Positions 34,510-47,200 of a stretch of 64,000 bases of DNA are shown here, in pieces (within the stretch, counting starts at the first letter, position 1; the number at the start of each line of letters is the position of its first letter). The stretch comes from Heterobilharzia americana. Lineage: Eukaryota > Platyhelminthes > Trematoda > Strigeidida > Schistosomatidae. The DNA is taken from the NCBI GenBank assembly GCA_944470555.2, contig OX104127.1:131379113-131443112 (forward strand). Reading direction: 5' to 3'. A model generated the notes under the pieces. The model was given only the letters and a program-made list of their open reading frames with translations. It was not told where the DNA came from and searched no databases. A program made the position numbers and the translations under genes.

Positions 34510-36760
34510 CACCAGTTTTACAGGGAGATTACTTATCTAATGCATAGAGTTGTTGAATATTTTCAGCTCGAAGACTCAAGGATTTTGGGTGCGGAAAGTA
34601 GAATGTATTACACCAAAACTGTACTTCTGAGGTTTCATAGTCATTACCAGGCCAAAACTGGCTCTGATTAGGATATACAGATCTCGCTTTCGATATATGA
34701 GCAGAAATCTCACCTTTCAAACTTCTATCAGCAATAATACAACTACCCAGATATACAAACTTTCCCACTGCTTCCAAAAGTTCACCATCATGGGTGAGTG
34801 TGAGTACAGTCTTTTGTCCATATCGTAAAGGTACTTTACACAGGTTACTTATCATGCTTTCAGAAACTAACCCTCAATTGATTGTGTATCGTTTGAGCAG
34901 TCTATATTTCACCATAATGTGAGGTGATCTTACCCAGACTTTGAAGGTGGAAGGGTCTTTCTTCTAGTAACAGATCAACACTACCATCGCTTACACTCTA
35001 TGGGGCTGTTTTGATGCTATCATCTATCAAAAATTAAAAGATAAACTGCTAAACTGGGTAGCACTATGACTCCACTGCCGGTTTGGAACAATACACATAG
35101 TTCGTCGTATTCCTTCATTCAATTTGAGGTATTTTGCAAATACAGAAATACTACTTAAGACGCCTCTTTCTCGCAGATAGTTTCAGAGCACAGACATGTC
35201 AGATGGATAGAAGGTAGCTTTAATATACACAAAAAACTATCATTGCGCTTGCAATACTTGTGACAGTGTTCAAAGATCTGATGGAGATTGAAAATGCAAC
35301 CAATTGCACTCACAAACTGAACGATGCCGGCTTCTTAGTCATGATAAGCTTTCCACGTGTTCCGCACAGAGTATGAATTATGACAGCTGCTCAACCTGTA
35401 CCAAGCTAATCCCATGATGATTATCACAAGCATTAATAGGCTGTTCTGAAATCTAATTATGAACTCATGTCTGCATGTAGTACTAAGTACAGCTTATGAC
35501 TTACGATCACGTAGGAAGAATAAAGTTTATAAATGCACTTTTGTAATGACACAGTGTCTAAAAACTAAACAGACGTGTTATCCACACGGCGAACTATCAT
35601 AAATACACAGACATACATATACAAGGTTGATTACTAACACATGAATAAAAATGGTTAATAAGATCTGGATAAAGTGTTTATTTACCTCATGGATTTGTTT
35701 GTTTGTTTAGAAGTGAATTCAGAGTGCGAACATGACTCAATTTTTCATCTATATGTCAAGTCTCTACTTGAATAATCATATATCATTACAATTAAGTAAG
35801 CCTTTTTTAAAGATAGGTAAAACAGTGGAGTTTCTCCAGACTGATGGAACACTGTCAGTCGGTACATTTTCTCAAACAATGTAGCCAGTTTTCTGAATAC
35901 AATCTTATCTTTATCTTTTCAAGAATCTAGGTAAGTTGTCTGAACCGGAAACCTTATAGTGCTAAATTTTTCCCGGACCTCTGGTTTGTTGGGTTGAAGT
36001 TACTGGAGCATAAGCCAACCAATTGTTTTCCAACCTGGTGTTTAACAAGAGGATGTTAAACAAAATTGCTTACAGCTTTATTCGTCATTTTAACGACATC
36101 TTGTAGGTCCAACCTGTGTTACACTCTGCTTTCTATAGTTTCAATAACTTGTCTTGAATCTAGATAGGTTCTGGTACTGATTTCCAATACTGAAAGCAAC
36201 AAATTTCGTGATGTCCATTTATTTGATAAATATCAAGGTAAAAGACAAACTTAGCATACACAAGAGTCTAATCAGAGTTCAGAAAGTAACTTCAGGAGTA
36301 GTAGTTCTGAATACACCTAAATAATTGGTGGGTAATTGCAATTTCATCTATTTGAGTCCATGCTTGAGTGGCAGATGCATGACGCCAAGTAATACAAAGA
36401 AGATGGGTTTTCTGAAAGTTATTACCTACTAGAAGTTGTGACCTACACAAAGTTATTGAAGAAAAACTTCACAATCTAACATACCAACTTATTATCCCCA
36501 TTGGTTACAAAAACAAATCTCCTTCGAGACTGCGTACCCGAAATGCACATTCAAGTCCCCATCTAATACTAGGATAAGTCAAGAAAACGTCATTTAGTTG
36601 GTGGTAGGACTCTTTCTTGGCTGAATCTGGACTGTAGTCCATCGAAAAATAGACAGAGGTAGCTGAATGCTGTCGTTTCGTTTGTCAGTTATTTTCACTC
36701 TAATCGAGTATTCTGCCATAACAGCACATAAACGATGGTCAATAAAGAAACATTCCACTG
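34510..36760 (-). mobile_element. Degenerate LINE, endonuclease through RT C-terminus
   Basis: Minus strand, right to left: RLCAVMAEYSIRVKITDKRN (near 36,700) and GDLNVHFGY (near 36,520) match the endonuclease of non-LTR elements. VPSVWRNSTVLPIFKKG (near 35,830) is the RT block before motif A. ELLEAVGKFVYLGSCI and GEISAHISKARSVY (34,680-34,780) are the RT C-terminus. Many stops and frameshifts. The middle (34,990-35,780) is not recognisable, so this may be two fragments of one or of related elements. Confidence 0.65.
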
Positions 36761-37094
36761 GCGGAGCTACAGTTCTATCTCTCAGTGTAGGTCAAACAGC
36801 AGGAAGTCAACGAATAAGTGCACATCGAGCATACATTTAGAGTCAATAGATGGCTAATTCACTCGAAACACTTCAGTGGAATCTGTAAGTAGGTCTTTGA
36901 CACATCCTACATTATTGGTTGTTTCTTCCAGAGTCTCTACTAAAAGTGTTTATTGTCCGATCTGTATCAAGGTGAATACGCTGAAGGTGGGTTCAGGCTT
37001 ATACCACACCCATGGTTTTAGGATGTTTTTGATGGATATTGCATTGGAGAACAACTTTGTGGTATCAGCTGTTTCGCTACTCAAAGTAATACAG

Positions 37095-37225
37095 AGAGAC
37101 CGAGATCTCAACCAGTAACGCGGAGCTGACCCCCCACCCTAGGGGGCATGGGTGCGCACTGCTGAGCAGTACCACTCTAAGAAGACACAGCTATCCAGTG
37201 CTCCCAAGTTTTCAATATTTCTCCA
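37095..37225 (+). repeat. SINE-B 3' half
   Basis: GGGGGCATGGGTGCGCACTG, then CTGAGCAG and AAGAAGACACAGCTATCCAG in place of the hammerhead, then CTGATGTCAGCCCATG. The core is broken at several bases. Confidence 0.7.
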
Positions 37226-37792
37226 ACTGATGTCAGCCCATGTGTAGCAACCTGGAACAGACTTGGTTACAAAAACTTTACTCAGGAAGAAATCTTTATT
37301 CAATTTGTTGTGTATTACGCTTTTTAAAATTGGGTTGGGCCACTAGTGACTATAGAAAAAGCCATTTCTGAATCCATCATGGAGACTTTATGGAAATTCG
37401 GGGGAGAAATGACACTGTGGTAGTGAAATAACTGTACACAATGATATCACTGAGCAATAGGATATGTTAGTGTCTTCCATGTGCCACAAAGTTGGTGTCT
37501 CAGAGGAAGTTATATTGGCAACGTAAGCATGAGTTCAGTTCCCAGAAAGGCATAATATTTTTTATCACAGCGTGCAGTACTTTGGATTCTCACTATTCAG
37601 TGATGCCGCTCCAAATTACGGAACGAACAGAAACTTCTTCATAGTTACAGATGTATCTTGCTGATGAATGCCAACAAGCGTGTAACTTAGTTTCAGCATT
37701 TACTGCTGATTAACTTCTCACACTCATCACTCATTTTGGAAGTAGTATTCATCATGGACTGACATCAGTTAGGGAACCATTGAAAATCTGGG

Positions 37793-37839
37793 AGCACTAG
37801 ACAGCTGTTTCGTCCTAGTATAGGACTCCTCAGAGGTAT
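37793..37839 (-). ncRNA. Hammerhead ribozyme, SINE-B type (left palindrome arm)
   Basis: Mirror image of the right-arm motif: CTGAGGAG, 6-bp stem II GTCCTA/TAGGAC, GAAA, GTC cleavage triplet. Stem I is weak (ATACCT against TAGTGC). Confidence 0.65.
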
Positions 37840-38123
37840 GCACCAAGGACCCGGCTAGGGGTCAGACTCAGGACCTTCAGGTTTCACGACGAACGCGTTA
37901 ACCATTCAACCACTGGGTCGGTCTCCAGTGATTCACAATTTCCAACTTCTGTCAATTCATGATATAGCGCTACTGTCATCAAGGTCTTCAGTTAGCATCG
38001 TCGTGAATTGACAGAAGTTGGAAATTGTGAATCACTGGAGACCGACCCAGTGGTTGAATGGTTAACGCGTTCGTCGTGAAACCTGAAGGTCCTGAGTCTG
38101 ACCCCTAGCCGGGTCCTTGGTGC

Positions 38124-38170
38124 ATACCTCTGAGGAGTCCTATACTAGGACGAAACAGCTGTCTAGTGCT
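38124..38170 (+). ncRNA. Hammerhead ribozyme, SINE-B type (right palindrome arm)
   Basis: CTGAGGA at 38,130-38,136, stem II GTCCTA/TAGGAC with a 3-nt loop, GAAA at 38,152-38,155, a two-pair stem III closed by AGCT, and GTC ending at 38,163. The core is complete; stem I is poorly paired, so activity is uncertain. Confidence 0.65.
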
Positions 38171-38545
38171 CCCAGATTTTCAATGGTTCCCTAACTGATG
38201 TCAGTCCATGATGAATACTACTTCTAAATTAAAAATCTCCATTCATCTCAAAAAAATACATTTATTTCACTATCAAACTTCGTTTAATGATTACTTCAAT
38301 ATAGTAGAGCTTGTTATAAAGGGTACTTTTCGTCATGAAATGATATACTTCAGAGAGGTAATGAATGGTCACAGCAACAATCGATACGGCACTCGCCTTC
38401 AAAATTCAATCCACCTGCATTTGAACGAGAAGTTCAGGCTGTACATCTAGTGTAGTTAAGATCAACGGACAGTTAAGCATAACTCAATCACATGAAAGTC
38501 TTAAGAAACTCTAGGTGATTGAAGTCAAATATGTTTAACAGCTGG

Positions 38546-38613
38546 GTCTCGTTGGTATAGGACAAAGCCGGTAACCGGCATACTACTGATTCGAATCATA
38601 CCCTACCCAGATT
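38546..38613 (+). other. tRNA-like sequence (pseudo-tRNA or SINE head)
   Basis: CTGGGTCTCGTTGGTATAGG resembles an A box, GATTCGAATCA a B box, and CTGGGT pairs with ACCCAG at the ends. The T stem does not pair, so this is not a functional tRNA but could drive polymerase III or be the head of a third SINE. Confidence 0.4.
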
Positions 38614-39879
38614 TTCATTTCACCTTCAATCAGTATCAGATGTTGGTTATCTGTAGATTATGAATTCTAGTTTGACATTACAATAAGACCATATGCTGTT
38701 GTAGCCTTGACCTTATTATGAATTTTTGTCTGTATGTGATTCTGTCTGCATTTGTGTGTGTTGATATATGGATTCGTTTAAACACATTTGCATAATCATA
38801 CGTAAACTATGTTAATCTGTTTTATTCATGCTTCATTATTGTTTACATCTTTTTTTGCTACACACATATAAACAGCTGAATCACAACCAGATGTCGAAAC
38901 ACATCCACATCCATACACATGTACAGACAGAAAAACAAAATCCATTATGTAGACATTTCTTTTTACGCTATTTAAACAAAGAGGTAAATATTCCAAAGGT
39001 CTTTATTTTATTGTATAAAATCATCTGACTGGTGTTAGCAAATGATATAAATATCATCCATTTCTAGGTCAAAATATGAATAATCAAGCTGTTTGGATTT
39101 TTTTTTCAAATTCGTTTTTTCTCCAGCTTATCATGTGATTTTATTTGTTTATCTAGTAAATTGGATAAGTGAAAAAGATTATTTGTCTCCTACATATAGA
39201 CCTATAAATAGTGATTCAAATCAAAAGTTTGCGAAGTACCATATCTAATACAAGAATCAGTCCTTAGGTGGTAATCAGTCCATACATACTGATTGATTTT
39301 TAAGATTTGATACGTTGCAGTGATGTTTCACTTTGCTTCATAGAGTTATTATACATTTGATAGATAGATTTCGATCGACTACTGTTAGCTTTCTGTAGAT
39401 GAGCGTGTATAATCCAATCTTATGAGAAATCGTTTATGGTCTCAGTGAAAGATAAACAGATTACTTTAGAACTTGTCGGTTCACATGTCACAATAACACC
39501 CAAAGGGGAAAAAAGACAAGGAGAGAGAGAGAGAGAGAAAGTAAAAAAGGAGACGGAAGGTTAGTAAAACATTTAAATGACGAAAATCTGAACGAATATT
39601 AATTTTTTGCTAAAATCTCATCAGGCTGTGCATTTAAATGAAATATTTTACACCAAGAAACACGGGTATATCAAAAGGTCACGTGAACTTAAATATTCAC
39701 AGTTATCCGTATAAATAAGTAATTTTGGAGTTAAAATTGTGTAACAGTCTATTTCATAGACAGTACCCGATGAGGCTTTAACGAAAAATTCCATTCGCTG
39801 AAATCCTTCGTCTTTAAAATGTTCATAATTTTAAAAATGATACAGATTTTAAGCATTTACATTCCTGCAACCTATTTCA
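38614..39879. other. AT-rich, nothing recognised apart from the GA run
   Basis: No motif or repeat family seen. Confidence 0.55.
39519..39541. repeat. (GA)n microsatellite
   Basis: GGAGAGAGAGAGAGAGAGAA run in otherwise unremarkable AT-rich sequence. Confidence 0.85.
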
Positions 39880-40165
39880 GTCTCATCACAAAGACTAGGC
39901 AACTACTGATTGCTAACCTCTTTAAGATCCTAACCAGGCATCCTGCAAGGCTCCAACCAACAGTCAAAACTCAATGTATTGGTTCCATATCTTAGTATGA
40001 TCGTTCTTATCTACCTTCCAGACTGACCGTACTTCCAAAAAGATCATGAGTCAAGCAGGCAGCTGTTTAGCATGCGAAGTACATGTCTGAGCCACATCAG
40101 TCAGTGCAGGTTAACAACCTGATCAACGAACTTTGATTCCTTAACTTGTGAAATGAATGACTTGA
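39880..40165 (-). mobile_element. LINE 3' fragment, degenerate
   Basis: CCAGGCATCCTGCAAGGCTC, CCAACAGTCAAAACTC and ATGCGAAGTACATGTCTGAG align with the C-terminal block of the 54.9-57.1 kb LINE family on the minus strand. Confidence 0.55.
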
Positions 40166-40299
40166 CGGCTAAGTCTAATAACTTAGTGTTGATTGACTCA
40201 CGTTCTAATGACTGAAGGAATATTTATTCTCTTACAAGTGCAGGTATGCCTCCGTGACAAATATCATTAAGCATGAAATCCGGGTCGAGAGTTTTCTAC

Positions 40300-41060
40300 T
40301 GATTCATCATCTTCAAGACCAACATAGGACCAAGCATTACTGCTTAACGGTCCGAATTGTCACACTTCATATCAGCACATCAAGTAACAAGGCAATAAAA
40401 TGGAAGATGAAGAAAGAATAAAGGAAGTAGAAAGTAGTAAAAGAGAAGAAGGGAGAATGAGAAGATAATGGGATTAAGTATAGTGGTTAATGTGTGTATG
40501 CATTTGCGACAATGACAGCCGTTCTCAGCCACATCACTTTAAGTCTCCAACCACTGGTTTCTCTTGTTTCTCTGACATCAACCACCTAGTCTGCGTCGCC
40601 CTACATGGCTCAAACCAGCAGTCAAGGACTCCATACATTGGTGCCATGTTATAGTCTTGCCGCCCCGAACCTTTTTCTGGCCTGAATCTACTTCGGTCAA
40701 CATTGTGACGAGACAGACGGTGGATAGACACACGTAACCCATATCCCGGCTATCTCAGTCGATGAAGGTTTAAAAGCACACCAAATGTCTTACCTCTCCT
40801 CCCTAAAACTCTTCGCCTGACTTCTACGTTACTCACGTGGTGACACCACGAAACACGGCCTATGCTACGAAGCCAACGATGATCAAACATCTGAAGCCTT
40901 CTCATGTTTTCTGCCTTAAATCCCCATGTTCCACAACCATACAGTAAAATAGAGCGGACTGCAGGACAGTACACTCGACCCTTAATAGACAATCGGATAT
41001 CGTGGCAGCGCCACAGATGGCGTAAGATAACAACAGCCAATCGAGCCTTTTTGTACCCGT
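40300..41060 (-). mobile_element. LINE fragment: RT C-terminus and 3' UTR
   Basis: Minus strand: [70 protein letters not shown], then after a frameshift HRLSRHNVDRSRFRPEKGSG. Same family as the 54.9-57.1 kb element. The left part (40,300-40,490) resembles the 3' UTR and recurs at 63,800-63,970. Confidence 0.8.
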
Positions 41061-41844
41061 GCAGAGATTTCGTCGGTCACTAATCCACCACTGATTAACT
41101 TTTAACAATGGATGCTGCAGAAAGTTTTTACATAAAGAATGAGGGAGTAGATAACTGTTCACGAACTACAATATCGACTACGAGGTCCATGCTGCTCATC
41201 CTATTCATGAAAAACAAAACAAAAAGACGTTGAATACCACCAAAGAAGTGTAATGTTGTCCAATTAAGCTAAGTCAGTAGGGAAATACACTGTTTTCAGA
41301 CTGCAGAAAGAGCATTTATCATAGAATACGCAGAATGTGACCACATGCAGTCGAATGCAACAAATCAAATTGAAGGCGCTTATTTGTCACTGAGTCAGAA
41401 AACAGATAGATTGCAAATAGAATGCGGTAGATAAGCTCTATAAAGCGGATTTTTGAACACGATCTAATATCAATTGCACAATCAAGCAAGACTGAGCGAT
41501 AACCGTCAACTGTTTTATACTAGCATTGAAATCCTCATTGTTGACATCATGTCTTTCGGAATATAATAACCAAGGTGGTTTAATCAAGTTGGGGATGAAG
41601 ATAGACGCTCAACAACAGCGGAAGGTGGCCTGTTATGTGACGAATTGACTAACCATTATACTTAATGTAGACAATCAGATTTTGATTTAATGGTAGACTG
41701 TAAGCCAGTTTGTCATCGAATCTCATCGTTTCAGGATCTACTTCCTTAGGTGCGTCGTAAATAAAGATGAAGTAGCTTCTTTGTTAGATGACTGGTCTAA
41801 GTTATTGATGACCTCTACAGTAGTGTTACAGTTTGTGAAGATTT

Positions 41845-42325
41845 ATTGATTTCGAATTGGTATTCATCACGCACTGACAACAGCTGGAGAACCTGGCAGC
41901 ATTGGACAGCTTTTCCTTCCTTATGTGAGACTTCTCAGTAGTGTACACCCAGTACCCTGCCAGGGATCGAACCCAGGACCTCCAGGTTTTGTGGTGAGCA
42001 TATTACCACTGAGTTAGAATACAACAGTCCATATTTTCATAATCCTATCAGTTCGTAGTATAACGCAACCACCAACCAATATCATCGTTGAGTACTTGTC
42101 CTTATATCCGACTTGGTTTTTTACCACTGGTCACAACCTAGTGGCTTAATCATAGGATACTCGGCGCGAAACCTGAGGGCCTTGGGTTCGACCTTCAAAG
42201 GGGTCACAGGTTCACATTGATAAGGAGTCCCATACTAGGACGAAGTAGCTGTCCAGTGCTCCCGGGTTTTCAGTGGTTCGTCGATTGATGTCAGTCGGTG
42301 ATGAGTACCAAGGTGAAAACAACAA
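41845..42325. repeat. SINE-B head-to-head pair
   Basis: Minus copy 41,845-42,112 and plus copy 42,117-42,325 with heads touching near 42,115. The two hammerheads are broken differently (CTGAGAAG on the minus copy; GATAAGGAG and GAAG on the plus copy), unlike the matched arms at 25 and 38 kb. Confidence 0.78.
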
Positions 42326-44194
42326 GCTGTATTATCAAAAGGGAGATTTGGCTACTTTGTTGCCATAGTATTAGTTTGAGTAACTGGGTTGGCATCTAAA
42401 CACTCACCCCTGTCGGCTCCAAAATTGTTTAAATATGCTGCTGTTTTTTCTTTTCTGTTGACATTTCTATATAGAGATTAAAGGCCGATACACAAAGTGG
42501 TTTATTAACTCAACTGATAATCTTTCGCATATCACAGCGGAAGACAGTACTATTCTCGTTGAGGAAGACAATTCGTACTATGAAGCTGTAATCTTGAAGG
42601 AGTTTTGAATAAGTCCTAGTTCTCTAATCTAATCAAATATTAGTCACTATTACAATACTGATATGCGAAAGAGAGGTAACAATGTGCCAACGGTACTATT
42701 CCTATCCCAGCTGAATTTTAGTCTCACAAATTTATCGTAGTCTTAGATGTAATCCCACATTAGCATCCTTAAGAAAGAACAAATACTAGACTTTTGTAGA
42801 AACTAACATAAATATACTACTCTAAACATATTTCGTACCAACAGTTTGTTAGTCCTTTGGATACGGCGTTTCATTCTTCAGGGGATAATTATTTGGGTCG
42901 TTGTTTCAGCTTTCTTTTAATACATACTTCTTCTGCAGATAGCCTACGTTGTCATTCTTGTTACGTATTTCTTCTCCCACATTGTCCACAATTGAAAACC
43001 TGAAGTTTATTACCTAAATGGATAACCGACTCGAATCGCTCGTTAGCTTTCTCTCGTCCGTCATCTTACCAACGCATAGGCTGTGACCAGTTCACTATTG
43101 CAGTGGCAGATAACTCCCTAAAATCAATAGCGCAAGACTCGACTATATTCAACACTGATGCTTTCATGGTTTTAACAGATTCGTTAAGCTGAGGGAATAT
43201 GGTCAAACGTCGATGGTATTTAGTAAGTTGCTTGTTCACGATCTTCCAGCTAGTTCATAAATCTCTACTTATTAGCACGATTGATCAAATATACAATTCA
43301 TACCTGGTTAACTGGTCGTATTCTTTGTTGTGGGATTTCAAAAAGTAAAAAATAGTACTTGACCCCTACATGCGTCAAGATCTTGTATAGACAATTCCCA
43401 AACCCTCATTCTTCTAAATCAAGACTAAAATACTTTTGACTGTACTTGAATGTGGAACAACATCTAGGTTTCCCACTTTGGACGTGAACTATGGTAACTC
43501 CTAGTAATGTAAATGCTGTTTTGAGCTGAGCTAACAAACTTTACTCGCCTTCAGGTGAAATCTATCAATCCTAGTAACCGTTTCTCTAAGATGTAAACTG
43601 AACTTCAATCTTATGAAGCCTTCCATTTTCTTTCACTCACTTCTACTGAATTACCACGCGTACCTTGCATGTTAAATTTTTCGTGAACTAGTCTATGAGA
43701 CAGTTTACATGGTGAGTAAAACTTGTTTCAATCACACATTATACTTCCGTAAATTTTATAGGGGGTACATATACAACCACTAACTTCGTTTCAGAAAAGG
43801 AGTGATAACTCTTACTACCTAAATGGAACAAGAAAATAATCAAGTCTATGAACCGACATGTGGTTTTAGTTTCAGGAATGAATTACTACTATGATCTTTA
43901 ATCGATGGGCATGCATAATAAACGATTCATTTGCACTGTGGAGTCGAGGGGTTTGAATAATTTCACTCTTCAGGATGTGTACAGAGAAATACACTTAATA
44001 ACTGATGATACTTGACAATTTTCACTGATATTAATTGATAATTCAATGAAGTTTAAGTCAACTTTAAAAAGATGGTGATGTTTAGCTTATAAAGCTAATA
44101 CAGTATCTAGTGAAATAATGGAGAATATTTGTCGTCAGAGCAAGCTACTGAATCACTCACGGAGAGATATTGACAGCTCACTTCATGCTGAAGT
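42326..44194. other. Nothing recognised
   Basis: No long frame or repeat family; base composition slightly less AT-rich than the left end. Confidence 0.5.
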
Positions 44195-44240
44195 TAGTGC
44201 TGATGATGTCGTCTAGCGAGGCGATGAAAGCTTCACGATT
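44195..44240 (+). ncRNA. Candidate hammerhead-like motif, unassigned repeat
   Basis: GTG, CTGATGA, a 6-bp stem GTCGTC/GGCGAT with a 6-nt loop, GAAA, GCTT, CAC. The spacing fits a hammerhead with minimal stem III and a short stem I (GTG/CAC). No second copy in the window. Could be chance. Confidence 0.35.
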
Positions 44241-47200
44241 AAACAACCCAGGTCAGAGAACACAATACAACCAAGACAGTATCTAGTGATAGTCAATCGT
44301 TATCAAAGTCATCAGGAAAAGAGAAATTTAACAATTTTTTGGGGAACTTCATCCTGAATTTGAAGATTTCATCTAGACTGGTACTGAAAGCTACGAGGTT
44401 CAGTTAATTTAGAGGCGGTAATGACACTAGAAGTTCCAAATCATTGGTCGACTTAAAATGTCCAACTGGGTTTATTCAACAGCTTGAAATGTAAATGATT
44501 ATTTATTCGAAGTCTGTTTTTGCTTGGAAGTATGAAAAGCTTGTTAATTTAGGCTTTCTTCAAACTTGATTTATGTTGAGATACTACAGAAATCAGAGTA
44601 TTTTATATTCACATGTTATGTGCTTGTATTTGTAAACGGTTGCAATTTCCTAACTCCATAACAATGGGTGATACCTTTAATTTGCTTTCGAAAAACTGCT
44701 TCATGTAAAATTTACTATGTAGTATTGATACTTTTTGCGCTAGTGTAACAATGGTAATCAATATACATGCACTTCGAGAATAAAAAGAGGGTGGGAGACA
44801 GAGATGGAGTTTTCCATCACACCGAAAGATGATATATACTGTATATCCAAGTGTTAAGATAGAAACTAGGATCGGCAGTGAATAACACATTCGGCAAATA
44901 AAACGTTCCGACACTTCATGATTGAAGGATAACAGGAAACTTTCGTCCGACGAATCATGCATATAATTGACCTCTGTATGATATATGATGAAACGCTAAT
45001 CTCAACATAATAGTGCCATGTGAGGACAGTGTTAGGTCAGTTAAACATGAAATAACAAATATGCACACTGGAGGAAACAAAGGGATTTCGCTGGTGGAAA
45101 ACTTTTAGCTGAAGATTACAAAATCATCCTTACCTTTTTAATAGGATCACAAATCTCATCACAATACTATATCTCTAAATCCAAGTTAACAACATCATAT
45201 AATTTGGCAATTTTACTTGTGAAATACAAGGATGCAGATCAAACGACAAACAGCTATATCTGATGAAACTGGTCTAGTCACATTCGCTAGTCATCTCGAC
45301 ATTAGTATCACAAAGACTTAACGTGTTTTGTGAGTGAAAACGAATCTAAATTACAATAAAATAGAGAATTAATCAATCACAAAGGTGTACGCAAATCACA
45401 TGCGATAAAGCATCAATTCATCGCTAACCACACTTAAATGGGTGATCACTATAGGTTTAATAATACTTGAAATACGACTAAAATATTCAAGAATAACCGA
45501 GTTGAAGGAAAACCCTGAAGTATCATCAAACAAGGTATAAATGCTATATTTGCCAACCCCAACACTTCAGTTTTAAAGGTAAAAAGTACAAAATCGCAAC
45601 TAAGTTGATTATTACATCCGGGAAATTTTTCGAAAAAAAAACGGAAAAATATACAGTGGGCAGTTATTTTGAGAATGAAAAAATATGCTTTGAGAGAATT
45701 TCAGGGATGTGGGCATGTTCAATGAGAACTGAAGTATAATAGGAACAACACGCAACATATACGAGCACTTTCCCATAAGAGGAAGAGTAAAGGAGACACC
45801 CCCATAAACAATAACACAGCTGCTCGAATAAAAGTACAATATAAAGAGTTCAACACACACGGAAAGGTAGCCACATATGTGAAATGTTGTGATAATGTCA
45901 ATTACCATAGAGTTAGGAACATAATTTACAGGTCCACAATGAATTTTAAGTAGTGAAAACGAGAATAATTCTAATGATTCAAGCATAATACATGGGATAA
46001 GGGAAGTCTACAAATACAGCTATCTTGATGAAGAAACGATGTTAGTACTACAAGAAGAAAGCTAGACCAATGACAACAGAGCAGACTCATCATTTGACAA
46101 AACGAAACCACAGCCAAAACAATGATGTAGCAAGAAAGTGAGTAGGGCATGTGATCTAGTGAAATCAAGGAAGCAGAAATGTAGCAGCAAACAAAAGAAG
46201 ACAGTATGAAGATAGATTTAGAACTTTATGATCAACAAGAAAGTCATGGAAACAAAAATGTATAGAGGTGGAAAAATGAAATAGACGTAAGGTGTTTTTT
46301 AAAAGTATAAGAACAAAAAACAAGTGGTGTAGGATAATGTAGAAACAAACAAAATGTCTGAGGTAACATGCTACAATTTATACCCAGTCATAAAGATTCG
46401 AAGGTGGCATATTATGATCAACATGAAACACTTAGAAAACATACCGAGGGAATAACATAGTTGGCACAGATTGAATGAATCAGTTAAAGATGAAGAAACA
46501 GTTTTACATTGAAGTGAAATGAAAACTCCATCTCAGCGAATCAATCCCTTGTGCTATCAAAGAAAACACACACATACACACAGAAAAGGGAAATGACTTG
46601 AAAAAAATGCTACGCACACAATAATCCTTAACAAGAACGAAACGTTACGATCACCGGATAATGTAGCGTAAAACAACCATAAAACCCATAAGGAAACCAT
46701 TCATACAAGTTTGTAAGCAATTTAGATGTGGGTTGCCATTGGAACGTCAAAGTTTGAGCCTCGCTGCCAAAGTGGGAACAATGGCACAAAGTGGCGCAAA
46801 AATAGGAACTGAAGAAGGGTATGATCTAACATAATATGTAACTGAAATACAGCTTTACAAGGAATACAACAACCGAAGCAATGAGAACAAAACAACTTTG
46901 GTTCTTGTGGGTTGCTTCCTTTCCTCCAAAAAGCATATGGATTCAAAAAGACTGACTTGAAGTAAAATAACAAGGGCCTTGACTTCACTATTGTTCAGAA
47001 ATGTACAAAACTCAGTGTATTCCGGGAATGACAGAGAGATACGTTTACAGACACACTTCAGGACACTCTGCAGCGGTTACAGCTAGCGGTAGGCAACTGG
47101 ATCAGAAAACTAGAGACAAGTAAACGAACGACAAGTTATGCCATCCATGAACGCATGACAGTACAGAGTACTTGTAGAATCTGATCACTGACTGAAAGCT

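Larger units (their letters stand above)
37735..38228. repeat. SINE-B near-perfect palindrome (head-to-head)
   Basis: Arms 37,735-37,959 (minus) and 38,004-38,228 (plus), 225 bp each with a 44-nt centre. By eye I find a single mismatch (37,738 versus 38,225) and no gaps. Each arm has the SINE-B tRNA-like body and a hammerhead with an intact core. The centre carries head sequence belonging to the minus copy only. Confidence 0.92.

Noticed and set aside
38546..38613. Functional tRNA gene
   Set aside because: A and B boxes and end pairing are suggestive but the T stem cannot form and no proper anticodon arm is seen; kept only as tRNA-like.
44609..44962. 117-residue minus-strand frame
   Set aside because: No recognisable motif or repeat of the frame elsewhere; length is within chance for AT-rich intergenic DNA.
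45612..45986. 124-residue hydrophobic minus-strand frame that looks like a membrane protein
   Set aside because: The hydrophobic look follows from the purine-rich plus strand; no motif, no start context and no splice support.
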